NCBI GenBank assembly: GCA_026984835.1
Contig: JALSRI010000053.1
Span: forward strand, 1-64,000
DNA: 64,000 nucleotides
Source of the DNA: Thiohalobacter sp.
Lineage (GTDB): Bacteria; Pseudomonadota; Gammaproteobacteria; DSM-19610
Direction of reading: 5' to 3'
In this document: one piece after another, positions 18,293 through 27,083 of the stretch
Numbering within the stretch: position 1 is the first letter of the stretch
Layout: each line of letters starts with the position of its first letter
Translations under genes and position numbers: made by a program
Notes under the pieces: model-generated
The model's database searches: none
Seen by the model: only the letters and a program-made list of their open reading frames with translations
Told to the model about the DNA's origin: nothing

Positions 18293-19006
18293 GTGATTGA
18301 AACCAGACAGGGTGCCCCCGGCACCTGGGAGAGACATTGGATCAGGCGACAGCATAACGCGCTGCTCGACGAGTCGCAAAGGCAGGCGGACCCGCAGCAG
18401 CTCCAGCAGGCGCGCCGGCGCGACCGCGAGGCGGCGGCGCGTTTCCGCGCGGACTTCGAGTCGCTGGTGCAGAAAGCGGCCGCGCTCGAAGCCGGCGCGG
18501 ACAGCGAGACGGTGCTGGCCCTCAAGGATGAGCTCGACCGCGCCTACTCCGTCAGCTGCACCGTTCCCGGCGACCAGCGGCAGATCCAGGAGGCGATCCG
18601 GCGCCTCATCGCGCTCATCATGGCAGCCATCCGCCGCGGCGCCGGCAACGACGCCTATGCGCTGGCCCAGCTCGACGAGGAAGACGCAGCGCGGCGCCTG
18701 CATTTCGAGCTGCAGCACGTGCCGCTGGTGGCGGACCTGACCCATCCCGACTCGCCGGTGGACGAGGACGAACTCGTGCCGCTGCTGCTCGGCGAACCCC
18801 CGGAGACGCTGGTGCGCGTCATGACGCTGTTCGATGCCGACCAGGCCGCCGCCCTGCTGCAGGACGCGCGCGAGTTCCTGGCCGGGCGCGATCCGGAGCG
18901 TGCGCTGGCGCCGGCCTGGCAGGCGCTGGCGGTGATCGAGGCCCATGCCCGGGCGGCGTCCGACTCGACCGGTCACGGCGGGCGGGGAGAAAGCGCATGT
19001 CCCTGA
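18293..19006 (+). CDS. Helical protein of unknown function, coupled to fpr
   Basis: 237-residue soluble, mostly helical protein with charged N-terminal heptads (DPQQLQQARRRDREAAARFR). No catalytic motif or membrane segment is recognised. GTG at 18293 is chosen because AGAGGTC lies just upstream; the frame is open back to 18218. The 3' end overlaps the fpr start by 10 bases, so the two are probably coupled and may act together. No known domain can be named. It could be a partner or regulator of the reductase; this is guesswork from position. Confidence 0.65.
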   Translation: MIETRQGAPGTWERHWIRRQHNALLDESQRQADPQQLQQARRRDREAAARFRADFESLVQKAAALEAGADSETVLALKDELDRAYSVSCTVPGDQRQIQEAIRRLIALIMAAIRRGAGNDAYALAQLDEEDAARRLHFELQHVPLVADLTHPDSPVDEDELVPLLLGEPPETLVRVMTLFDADQAAALLQDAREFLAGRDPERALAPAWQALAVIEAHARAASDSTGHGGRGESACP

Positions 19007-19758
19007 CGCCCGATCCCCTGCGCTGGGCCAGCGGCACTGTCACTGAACTCCATCCGTGGACCGAGCGGCTGTTCTCGGTGCGGGTCGAGGCGGACGTGGC
19101 GCCGTTTCTGGCCGGCCAGTTCACCAAGCTGGGACTGGTGATCGACGGTGAACTGGTCTCGCGCCCCTATTCCTATGTCAATGCACCGGACGAGCGCCCG
19201 CTCGAGTTCTATTTCGTGACCGTTCCCGGCGGCCCGCTGACCTCGCGGCTGGTCGAACTGCAGGCCGGTGATTCCCTCTACGTCATGAAGCGTGCTTCCG
19301 GGTTTCTGACCCTGAACGAAGTGCCGGACAGCCGGTACCTGTGGCAGCTCTCGACCGGTACGGCGATCGGCCCCTTTCTGTCGCAGCTGAAGACCCCTGA
19401 ACCCTGGCAGCGCTTCGAGCGCATCGTTCTGGTACACGCGGTGCGGCTGGCGCGGGAGCTGAGCTTCCGGGAAACCATCGACGAGCTGGCCGCCAGGCAC
19501 GGCAACCGCTTCCGTTATATTCCCGTGGTCAGCCGCGAGACGACGGACTTCGCCCTGCAGACCCGCATCCCCGCGGCCATCGGGGACGGCAGCCTGGAGC
19601 GGCGCGCCGGCATCGAATTGACCCCGCAGGACTCCCAGGTGATGATCTGCGGCAACCCCGACATGGTGCGCGACACCACGGAGACGCTGCGCGCGCGCGG
19701 CCTGGAACGCAACCGGCGGCGTCGGCCCGGCCACATCACGGTCGAAAACTACTGGTAG
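18997..19758 (+). CDS. fpr: Ferredoxin/flavodoxin-NADP+ reductase
   Basis: 253-residue cytoplasmic flavoprotein that moves electrons between NADPH and ferredoxin or flavodoxin. The FAD motif SRPYSYVNAP lies near residue 50, the NADP-binding region has STGTAIGPF, and the nicotinamide part has MICGNPDM. The C-terminal ending VENYW is typical of bacterial subclass I reductases, where the last aromatic residue stacks on the flavin. It overlaps the upstream unknown gene by 10 bases. The length matches the family. Confidence 0.95.
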   Translation: MSLTPDPLRWASGTVTELHPWTERLFSVRVEADVAPFLAGQFTKLGLVIDGELVSRPYSYVNAPDERPLEFYFVTVPGGPLTSRLVELQAGDSLYVMKRASGFLTLNEVPDSRYLWQLSTGTAIGPFLSQLKTPEPWQRFERIVLVHAVRLARELSFRETIDELAARHGNRFRYIPVVSRETTDFALQTRIPAAIGDGSLERRAGIELTPQDSQVMICGNPDMVRDTTETLRARGLERNRRRRPGHITVENYW

Positions 19759-19829
19759 GGAGTGCCGCTGACCCGCTTGTGCGAAACGGCTATAATGGCG
19801 CCTGGAAACCCAGGGGAAGCGACTCCTTC

Positions 19830-20969
19830 ATGACGGAACCCAGACGCCGGGCGACTGACAGGCGCTCCACTCCGGACCGGCGACACCGGCCGGACCGGCG
19901 TGCGGCGGCCGTCCCTTCCACCGGCCACATGCGCTATCCCAGCTGGCCCGAGCAGCAGGTCCAGTTCGTCACCCGCTATGTATTCTGGGTCCTGGGCATC
20001 CTGTTCTTCAACTTCGTCGAGGGCATCGAACCGGCCCGCTGGTCGCTGGCCCAGGTCAACGGCGCCTTTGCCCTCTACTTCCTGCTCAACACGGCTTTCT
20101 TCTGGCATGCCAATCGCCACCCGGCCAGCGTCGTGCGTTACCGGCTGGCGATGTGGGTGGATATCCTCATCACCTCCATCGCGGTATTCAACGATCCCTA
20201 TGCCATCCCGCCTTCCATTCTCGTCTATATCATGGTGGTACTGGGCAACGGCATGCGCTATGGCATGCGCCTGTTCGCGGAAGCCGTGGCCGGCTCCTTC
20301 ACGGCGGCCATGATCGTGCTCTCGATACGCTACATGTACGAGATACAGTCCCTGTCCCCGGGCCTGTTGTTCCTCAACCTGTTCGGCGCCATCATCCTGG
20401 TCTATGCCTACATCCTCATGTCGCGCATCGAACGCAGCCGCACGGAGCTGGAGCAGAGCAGCAACCTGGACACCCTCACCGGCCTGTACAACCGCCGCGC
20501 CCTGCTGGAGATAGCCGATGGCATGTTCCGCCACCTGGGCCGCGGACGCCGCGGTTTCGTCATGCTGTTCGCCGACCTGGACAAGTTCAAGGCCATCAAC
20601 GACGAGTTCGGCCACGCCGCCGGCGACCTGGTGCTCAAGCAGTTCGCCGACATCCTGCGCCGCACCCTGCGCGGCGGTGACGTGGCGGCGCGTTACGGCG
20701 GCGACGAGTTCGTCATCTTCCTGGACGACACCGCCATCACCGAGGCCGAGCAGGTGGCCATCCGCATCCAGAAGCTGGTTACAGGCTGGGCCCGGGCCAA
20801 TGGCATGGATTTCAGCGTCACCTTCGGGCTCGGCGAGGCCCCCACCCACGGCAGCAGCTTCACGGTGCTGCTGGAGCAGGTGGACAAGGCCCTGTACCAT
20901 TCCAAGAGCACCCACACGGGCGGCGGACTGGCGCATGCAGAGAAACCTCTCATCGCCGTGGCCGGCTAG
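19830..20969 (+). CDS. Membrane-bound diguanylate cyclase (GGDEF)
   Basis: 379-residue protein. An arginine-rich N-terminus (about 1-30) leads to a membrane sensory part of about five to six helices (about 45-210), then a GGDEF domain with intact RYGGDEF and an RGGD I-site five residues before it. It should make c-di-GMP and be product-inhibited. There is no EAL domain. The start at ATG 19830 follows GGGGAAG; an upstream open frame to 19779 is unlikely. It stands between fpr and the Lpd-like gene, all on the plus strand. The signal is unknown. Confidence 0.9.
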   Translation: MTEPRRRATDRRSTPDRRHRPDRRAAAVPSTGHMRYPSWPEQQVQFVTRYVFWVLGILFFNFVEGIEPARWSLAQVNGAFALYFLLNTAFFWHANRHPASVVRYRLAMWVDILITSIAVFNDPYAIPPSILVYIMVVLGNGMRYGMRLFAEAVAGSFTAAMIVLSIRYMYEIQSLSPGLLFLNLFGAIILVYAYILMSRIERSRTELEQSSNLDTLTGLYNRRALLEIADGMFRHLGRGRRGFVMLFADLDKFKAINDEFGHAAGDLVLKQFADILRRTLRGGDVAARYGGDEFVIFLDDTAITEAEQVAIRIQKLVTGWARANGMDFSVTFGLGEAPTHGSSFTVLLEQVDKALYHSKSTHTGGGLAHAEKPLIAVAG

Positions 20970-20996
20970 AAATCAACCCAACCGGAACTACCTCAG

Positions 20997-22397
20997 ATGG
21001 AAAAACAGGTCGATGTCGCCATTCTCGGCGCCGGCAGCGCCGGCCTCTATGCCTGGGCGCAGGTCAAACGCAGGACCGACAACTACGTCGTCATCGACGG
21101 CGGCGAGATGGGCACCACCTGTGCCAGGGTCGGCTGCATGCCGTCCAAGGCACTCATCCAGGTGGCCGAGGACTTCCACCGCCGCAAGATCCTGGAACGC
21201 GAGGGCATCGAGGGTGGCGATGCGCTGAAGATCCATATTCCCGCCGCACTGGAACATGTGCAGGACCTGCGCGACCTGTTCGTCGAGAAGGTGCTGGGCG
21301 GCGCCAACGACAACATGGGTGACAAGCTCATCACCGAGTACGCGCACTTCCTGGAACCGTGCCTGCTGCAGGCCGGCGACCAGCGCATCCGCGCCAGGCG
21401 CGTCATCATCGCCACCGGCTCGTCGCCGGTGGTGCCCGAAGCCTGGCGCAGCTTTGGCGATCGCATCGTCACCACCGACGACTTCTTCGAACTGGAAGAC
21501 CTGCCGCCGGCCATGGCCGTGATCGGCCTGGGGGTCATCGGACTGGAACTCGGCCAGGCCATCGCCCGCCTGGGTGTCGAGGTGACGGGCATCGAGCAGC
21601 TCGACCACGTCGCCCACCTCGGCGACGGTGACATCAACCGCGCCGCCATCGAGACCATTGGACGCGACTTCGCACTCTGGCTCGGCCACGCCGCCAGCAT
21701 CGAAGAGGCCGGCAACGGCCGCCTGCGCCTGACCGCCGGGGACCGTGCCGTGGAAGTCGACCGGGTGCTGGCGAGCATGGGGCGGCGGCCCAACCTGGAC
21801 GGCCTGAACCTCGGCGCAGCCGGCATCGAACTGGATGACAGCGGGGTGCCCCGCTACGACCGCCACACCATGCAGATCGAGGACAAACCGGTATTCATCG
21901 CCGGCGACGTCACCGGTGAACGGCCGCTGCTGCACGAAGCCGGCGACGAAGGCCGAATCGCGGGTTTCAACGCGGTCGCCGACACACCGGTCGCCTTCCG
22001 CCGCCGGGTGCCGCTGACGATCGCCTTCTGCGACCCGAACATCGTGCAGGTCGGTACACCGCTGGGGCAACTGGACGCGGCCACGACACTGACCGCCCGT
22101 GTCAAGTTCGGTCCGATCGGGCGCGCCCTGATCATGGGCCGCAACCGCGGCGAGCTGGAGCTGTACGCCGACCGCCGGGACGGCCGCCTGCTCGGCGCCG
22201 CCATGGTGGCCCCGCACGGCGAGCACCTGGGGCACCTGCTGGCACTGGCCCTGCACCAGGGCCTGACCGCCCACCAGCTGCTGCACATGCCCTTCTATCA
22301 CCCCGTACTCGAAGAAGCCCTGCAGCCGGCGTTGCGGGAACTCGCCAGTGGCTGCGTATCGCCGCCGGCCGAACCGATGGACCTGCAACCCCTCTAG
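20997..22397 (+). CDS. Dihydrolipoyl dehydrogenase-like flavoenzyme
   Basis: 466-residue pyridine nucleotide-disulfide oxidoreductase with FAD motif GAGSAG, redox pair in TTCARVGCMPSK (C-x4-C), NAD motif GLGVIGLELGQ, second FAD site FIAGDVTGE, and C-terminal FYHPVLEE containing the base histidine. Such enzymes oxidise dihydrolipoamide in 2-oxoacid dehydrogenases or the glycine system, or reduce other disulfides. No lipoyl-bearing E1 or E2 gene is nearby, so this is a stand-alone paralogue and its partner is unknown. The sequence is shorter in the linker than mercuric reductase and lacks an HMA domain. Confidence 0.85.
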   Translation: MEKQVDVAILGAGSAGLYAWAQVKRRTDNYVVIDGGEMGTTCARVGCMPSKALIQVAEDFHRRKILEREGIEGGDALKIHIPAALEHVQDLRDLFVEKVLGGANDNMGDKLITEYAHFLEPCLLQAGDQRIRARRVIIATGSSPVVPEAWRSFGDRIVTTDDFFELEDLPPAMAVIGLGVIGLELGQAIARLGVEVTGIEQLDHVAHLGDGDINRAAIETIGRDFALWLGHAASIEEAGNGRLRLTAGDRAVEVDRVLASMGRRPNLDGLNLGAAGIELDDSGVPRYDRHTMQIEDKPVFIAGDVTGERPLLHEAGDEGRIAGFNAVADTPVAFRRRVPLTIAFCDPNIVQVGTPLGQLDAATTLTARVKFGPIGRALIMGRNRGELELYADRRDGRLLGAAMVAPHGEHLGHLLALALHQGLTAHQLLHMPFYHPVLEEALQPALRELASGCVSPPAEPMDLQPL

Positions 22398-22573
22398 CAG
22401 GCCGTTGAAAAAGCCTCTGGCGAGTGCGGGACAAGACAAAACCCCGGCCTGCAGGTGGTCGATGAGTATGTTGAGCCTTTTCGACGCCGGCCCCTGCCGC
22501 CGGGCGGCTGCGCTTGAAATGTTATGAGCATTTGCTGGAAGTTGATCCGCTAACCAATTGGAATACTGGATAA
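22398..22573. other. gshA upstream region with imperfect inverted repeat
   Basis: 176 bases. CGTTGAAAAAGCCTC near 22403-22417 and GAGCCTTTTCGACG near 22473-22486 form an imperfect inverted repeat about 70 bases apart. The last 60 bases are AT-rich (TTGGAATACTGGATAATTG before the start) and may hold the gshA promoter. No coding sequence was seen. Confidence 0.35.
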
Positions 22574-24151
22574 TTGTATAAAACCGCACGCCAGCGCCTG
22601 AAGCGCCTGAACGACCTGCAGCACTCGCGCCTGATGCGCGACAGCGCCATCGGCGTCGAGAAGGAGAGCCTGCGCGTCAACCCCGAGGGCAGCATCGCGC
22701 AGACGCCGCACCCGCGCGCACTGGGCGCGGCGCTGACCAACCCCTATATCACCACCGATTATTCCGAAGCGCTGACCGAATTCATCACCCCGCCATTCAG
22801 CCGCATCGACGAAGTCCTCGACTTTCTGCGCGACACCCAGGCCTTCGTCTACCAGAACCTGGAAGACGAATACCTGTGGGCCACCAGCATGCCCTGTGTG
22901 GTGGCGGGCGAGACCAGCATCCCCATCGCCGAATACGGCAGCTCCAACTCCGGCATGATGAAACACGTCTACCGGCGCGGGCTGGGCTACCGTTACGGCC
23001 GCGTCATGCAGGTGATCGCCGGCGTGCATTTCAACTACTCCTTCCCGGCCGAGTTCTGGATGGTGTACTCGGAACTGGAACACCACGAGGGCACACTGCA
23101 GGACTTCATCTCGTCCAGCTACATGGCCCTGATCCGCAATCTGCAGCGCTTCGGCTGGCTCATCCCCTACCTGTTCGGGGCCTCACCGGCGGTGTGCAAG
23201 TCCTTCCTGGCGGGCCGTCCCACCGGCCTGCAGGAGTTCGACGCCGACACCTATTACCAGCCCTATGCCACTTCGCTGCGCATGGGCGACATCGGCTACC
23301 AGAACAACAAGGAGAACGAGCACGGCATCAAGGCCAACTATGACAGCCTGCAGACCTACATCGACAGCCTCACCTGCGCCATCGAGACGCCCTGCCCCGA
23401 GTACGAGAAGATCGGCGTGGTGGTGGACGGCGAATACCGCCAGCTCAACGCCAATATCCTGCAGATCGAGAACGAATACTACAGCACCATCCGTCCCAAG
23501 CCCCTGGTGCTGGGTGGCAACGAGAAGCCCACCCTGGCGCTGAAGCGCTGCGGTATCGGTTACGTGGAGCTGCGCTCGCTGGACGTGAACGCCTTCGACC
23601 CGCTCGGCATCAACGACCGCCAGCTGCATTTCCTCGAGGCCTTCCTGCTGTTCTGCCTGCTGCACGACAGCCCGCCCATCAACACCGACGAGCGCCTGGC
23701 CATCGACGACAACGAACTGCGCACCGCCCATGACGGGCGCGATCCGAAGCTGAAGCTGAACCGCGGCGGACAGCCGGTCGCGCTGCGCGACTGGGCGCGG
23801 GAGCTGTGCGAGGAGGTGCACGGCGTGTGCGAACTGCTGGACCGCAGCGCGCGCGGAGCGCCCTACTGCGACGCCCTGCGTGCCCAGCAGGCCAAGATCG
23901 AGGATCCGGAGCTGACGCCATCGGCGCGCATGCTGCGGGAAATGCGGGAGCGTGGCGAGGGCTTCTATCACTTTGCCCGCCGCATGTCGGAGAAGCACCA
24001 GCATTTCTTTCTCAACCTGCCGCTCAGCGACGAACGCCAGGCCTTCTTCATGGAGGCCGCCACCAAGTCCATCGAGGACCAGAAGGCACGCGAGGCGGCC
24101 GACGACGTGAGTTTCCCCGAATACCTGGCGCGTTATTTCGCGCAGCACTGA
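22574..24151 (+). CDS. gshA: Glutamate-cysteine ligase, proteobacterial type
   Basis: 525-residue cytoplasmic enzyme that makes gamma-glutamylcysteine, the first step of glutathione synthesis. The family landmarks IGVEKESLRV (near residue 27), DYSEALTEFITPP, HFNYSFP, a nucleotide-binding region with GYQNNKEN, and YVELRSLDVNAFDP are present. The start is TTG at 22574; no ATG lies before the conserved domain, and length and N-terminal helices agree with the family. The Maf/YceF gene begins 16 bases after its stop. No gshB is in the window. Confidence 0.95.
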   Translation: MYKTARQRLKRLNDLQHSRLMRDSAIGVEKESLRVNPEGSIAQTPHPRALGAALTNPYITTDYSEALTEFITPPFSRIDEVLDFLRDTQAFVYQNLEDEYLWATSMPCVVAGETSIPIAEYGSSNSGMMKHVYRRGLGYRYGRVMQVIAGVHFNYSFPAEFWMVYSELEHHEGTLQDFISSSYMALIRNLQRFGWLIPYLFGASPAVCKSFLAGRPTGLQEFDADTYYQPYATSLRMGDIGYQNNKENEHGIKANYDSLQTYIDSLTCAIETPCPEYEKIGVVVDGEYRQLNANILQIENEYYSTIRPKPLVLGGNEKPTLALKRCGIGYVELRSLDVNAFDPLGINDRQLHFLEAFLLFCLLHDSPPINTDERLAIDDNELRTAHDGRDPKLKLNRGGQPVALRDWARELCEEVHGVCELLDRSARGAPYCDALRAQQAKIEDPELTPSARMLREMRERGEGFYHFARRMSEKHQHFFLNLPLSDERQAFFMEAATKSIEDQKAREAADDVSFPEYLARYFAQH

Positions 24152-24167
24152 GCGGAGAACCGAAGCC

Positions 24168-24746
24168 GTGACACGACTGATACTGGCCTCCACGTCCCCC
24201 TACCGGCGCGAGCTGCTGCAGCGCCTGCGCGTCCCCTTCGAGACGGTATCGCCCGAGGTGGACGAAAGCCCGCTCACCGGCGAGTCGCCGGCGCAGCTGG
24301 TGATGCGCCTGGCCGAGGCGAAGGCGCGCGCCGGCGCCGGCGACTTCCCCGGGGCGCTGGTCATCGGCTCCGACCAGGTGGCGGTGTGCGGCGAGGAAGT
24401 GCTGGGCAAGCCCGGCGACCACCAACGCGCCGCCCGGCAACTGGCGAAGCTGGCCGGCCGGCGCGTGAGCTTCCTGACCGGGCTGTGCCTGTACGATGCC
24501 CGCACCGACGCGGCGCGCGTCGACCTGGTGCCCTTCCATGTCCATTTCCGCACCCTGGATGCATCCCGGATCGAGCGCTACCTGCAGGCCGAACGGCCCT
24601 ACAACTGCGCCGGCAGCTTCAAGTCGGAAGGCCTGGGCATCAGCCTGTTCGAACGCATGGAAGGCGACGATCCGACGGCGCTGATCGGCCTGCCGCTGAT
24701 CCGCCTGACCACCTGGCTGAACGAAGCCGGCATCACGCTGCCCTGA
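24168..24746 (+). CDS. yceF: Maf-family nucleotide pyrophosphatase (YceF type)
   Basis: 192-residue cytoplasmic nucleoside triphosphate pyrophosphatase that removes modified pyrimidine nucleotides such as m7GTP. It shows the family start LASTSPYRRELL, the acidic motif VIGSDQVAVCGEEVLGKP, and the C-terminal YNCAGSFKSEGLG and LIGLPL. The pattern fits the YceF branch rather than YhdE. GTG at 24168 is used, 16 bases after gshA. The gene is followed directly by the REPIN array. Confidence 0.9.
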   Translation: MTRLILASTSPYRRELLQRLRVPFETVSPEVDESPLTGESPAQLVMRLAEAKARAGAGDFPGALVIGSDQVAVCGEEVLGKPGDHQRAARQLAKLAGRRVSFLTGLCLYDARTDAARVDLVPFHVHFRTLDASRIERYLQAERPYNCAGSFKSEGLGISLFERMEGDDPTALIGLPLIRLTTWLNEAGITLP

Positions 24747-24748
24747 CG

Positions 24749-25250
24749 GCTGCGCCCGCGATCCCGGCGCAGGCGGGGGACCCGTCCAGTGGCCACCGCC
24801 ATCGCGGCCAAGGCCGCTCCTACAGCGCTCGGGGTGCCCCCCCTGTAGGAGCGGGCTCCGCCCGCGATCCCGGCGCAGGCGGGGGACCTGTCCAGTGGCC
24901 ACCGCCATCGCGGCCAAGGCCGCTCCTACAGCGCTCGGGGCGCCCCCCCTGTAGGAGCGGGCTCCGCCCGCGATCCCGGCGCAGCCGGGGACCGTCCGGC
25001 GGCCACCGCCATCGCGGCCAAGGCCGCTCCTACAGCGCTCGGGGCGCCCCCCTGTAGGAGCGGGCTCCGCCCGCGATCCCGGCGCCGCCGGGGGACCCGT
25101 CCGGTGGCCACCGCCATCGCGGCCAAGGCCGCTCCTACAGCGCTCGGGGTGCCCCCCCTGTAGGAGCGGGCTCCGCCCGCGATCCCGGCGCAGCCGGGGG
25201 GGACCCGTCCGGTGGCCACCGCCATCGCGGCCAAGGCCGCTCCTACAGGG
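24749..25250. repeat. Tandem REPIN array (about 4.8 units of 103-106 bp)
   Basis: Unit starts marked by GTAGGAGCGGGCTCCGCC fall at 24845, 24951, 25054 and 25160 (spacings 106, 103, 106), with a partial unit before 24845. Each unit has a left REP (stem GCGGGCTCCGCCCGC) and an inverted right REP (stem GCGGCCAAGGCCGC, ending CCGCTCCTAC), with about 38 bases between them. The GTAG head and hairpin match Pseudomonas-type REPs, which are mobilised by RAYT transposases. There are no spacers of differing sequence, so it is not CRISPR. It occupies most of the 537-base gap between the maf and sppA stops. No transposase gene lies in the window. Confidence 0.95.
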
Positions 25251-25283
25251 CGGGGGATGTGAACGGATACCGGGTGGAGCCGG

Positions 25284-26255
25284 TCAGCGGATCTGCGTCG
25301 AGGCGCCCACCAGCACCTTGCCGACACCCTTGCCCAGCGCCGTCCCCAGGCGCTTGCTGACACGCTCCCAGAGCTCTTCCTTCTTCGTGTAGTCGACGAT
25401 GGTCTCTTCGCCGACCACCTCGCGCGCCACGTAGCCGGCACTGCCGAGCGCATCCACCAGGCCCAGTTCCACGGCCTGGTCGCCGGTCCACACCAGGCCG
25501 CTGAACAGCTCCGGCGTCTCCTTGAGGCGCGCCCCGCGTCCCTCACGCACGGCGGCGATGAACTGCTGGTGGATGTCGTTCAGCAGGCCCTTGACGTGTT
25601 GCACGTCGGACTCCTTCTCCGGCAGGAAGGGATCCAGGAAACCCTTGTGTTCACCGGCAGTGAGCAGGCGGCGCTCGATGCCCAGCTTGTCGATGGCCTC
25701 GACGAAACCAAAGCCGTCCATGCGCACGCCGATGGAACCGACGATACTGGCCTTGTCGGCGTAGATCTTGTCGGCCGCCACGGCAACGTAGTAGCCGCCG
25801 GAGGCGCAGATGTCCGACACCACGGCATACAAGGGCTTGTCGGGATACTTCTTGCGCAGCCGGCGTATCTCGGCATTGATGTAACCCGCCTGCACGGGGC
25901 TGCCGCCCGGGCTGTTGATGCGCAGTATGACCGCTACGCTGTGCTCGTTCTCGAAGGCGTCGCGCAGGCCGGCGGCCACGTCGTCTGCGTTGGCTTCCTC
26001 GTCGGGCGCAATGACACCCTTGAGCTCGACCAGCGCCGTGTGCTTCTCGGTCAGCCCGGTGCCCAGGTCCGAGGGCAGGTAGAGGTACAGCAGCGCGAAC
26101 AGGTACACGAACAGCAGTGACTTGAAGAAGATGCCCCAGCGGCGCGTACGCTGCTGTTCCTTCGACGCCTGCAGCGCCAGGCGTTCGATCAGCTCACGCT
26201 GCCATTCGTCGGACTGTTGCCCCGGGTTTCCGGTCTGTTGTCTTTCCTCACTCAT
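25284..26255 (-). CDS. sppA: Signal peptide peptidase SppA (S49 family)
   Basis: 323-residue inner-membrane serine protease that cleaves leftover signal peptides. One helix near residues 41-60 anchors it. The catalytic serine is S152 in DICASGGYYVA and the base lysine is K204 in GEHKGFLDPF, as in single-domain bacterial SppA. NSPGGSP is the conserved oxyanion-area motif. It is about half the length of E. coli SppA, the usual short form. It is the third gene of a minus-strand unit with rluC and the HAD phosphatase. Confidence 0.93.
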   Translation of the reverse strand: MSEERQQTGNPGQQSDEWQRELIERLALQASKEQQRTRRWGIFFKSLLFVYLFALLYLYLPSDLGTGLTEKHTALVELKGVIAPDEEANADDVAAGLRDAFENEHSVAVILRINSPGGSPVQAGYINAEIRRLRKKYPDKPLYAVVSDICASGGYYVAVAADKIYADKASIVGSIGVRMDGFGFVEAIDKLGIERRLLTAGEHKGFLDPFLPEKESDVQHVKGLLNDIHQQFIAAVREGRGARLKETPELFSGLVWTGDQAVELGLVDALGSAGYVAREVVGEETIVDYTKKEELWERVSKRLGTALGKGVGKVLVGASTQIR

Positions 26256-26288
26256 CGTATCGACCCTTTGCTTGTCTGGTTCGTTCGT

Positions 26289-26972
26289 TCAGTCGGTGAT
26301 CTCGGTTTGCGGCTCGGCGCGCAGCGGCTGCCCCGCCAGCCAGTCCGGCAGCTCGCTGATGCGCTCCAGGCACACCAGCGGCCGGTGGCGCTGCAGACGT
26401 TCGGGCGGGTGAACGCCGTAGCGCACCGCGACCGGCCCGACCCCGGCCTGCACAGCCATCTCCATGTCGTACTCGGTGTCACCCACCATCAGCGCCTGCT
26501 GCGGGGCCACGTCCAGCTCCTCGAGTATCTCGCACAGCATCTGCGGATGCGGCTTGGAGCGCGTCTCGTCGGCGCAGCGGGTGGCGGCGAACAACCCGCC
26601 GAGGCCGGTCTGGCGCAGCACCTTGTCCAGCCCCGTCCGCCCCTTGCCCGTGGCGATCGCGAGCAGGAACCCCGCCTCGTCCAGCAGCTCCAGCGTCTCG
26701 CGCACACCCGGGAACAGCTCGGAGGCATGGCCGGGAGCGAACCAGTGGTGCCGGTAACGATCGACGAAGGTCTGCAGGAAGGCGTCGTCGCGGCCCGGGT
26801 ACAGGGCGTCCACGGCCTCCCGCAGGCCCAGGCCGATGATATTGCGGCACTGCGCCCGGTCGCGTGGCTCCAGCCCCAGGTCGTCGATGGCGGCCTGCAT
26901 GGCCGCCACGATCTGCGCTTCGGAATCCATCAGCGTCCCGTCCCAGTCGAACACGATCAGCCGCATGGCCAT
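26289..26972 (-). CDS. HAD-superfamily hydrolase (Gph-like)
   Basis: 227-residue cytoplasmic phosphatase. The nucleophile and acid-base aspartates are in VFDWDGTLMDSE (D9, D11), followed by the helical cap of subfamily IA, then LLAIATGKGR, the lysine in RSKPHP and VGDTEYDMEMA. Phosphoglycolate phosphatase is the nearest named activity, but HAD substrates are not predictable from sequence. ATG at 26972 is chosen over 27002 because GGAG lies about 10 bases upstream and the conserved part begins right after. It sits between rluC and sppA, 33 bases from sppA, as in many gammaproteobacteria. Confidence 0.85.
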   Translation of the reverse strand: MAMRLIVFDWDGTLMDSEAQIVAAMQAAIDDLGLEPRDRAQCRNIIGLGLREAVDALYPGRDDAFLQTFVDRYRHHWFAPGHASELFPGVRETLELLDEAGFLLAIATGKGRTGLDKVLRQTGLGGLFAATRCADETRSKPHPQMLCEILEELDVAPQQALMVGDTEYDMEMAVQAGVGPVAVRYGVHPPERLQRHRPLVCLERISELPDWLAGQPLRAEPQTEITD

Positions 26973-27083
26973 CCTGTCGTCTCCATCAGATGATGCGTAC
27001 ATGAAAACAGATTATTCTCCCAGTCCAGGCCGCCGTTTCCACCGCAGCGGCGTTCCGGCGGGGTTCGCTGCGCTCACCCCAGC

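Noticed and set aside
15963-18296. 777-codon plus-strand frame opposite the PAS-GGDEF-EAL gene
   Set aside because: The minus strand encodes intact GGDEF and EAL motifs; the plus frame is a GC-bias artefact.
24749-25250. CRISPR array
   Set aside because: Repeats are regular, but the units are the same throughout (no variable spacers) and no cas gene is near. They are REPINs.
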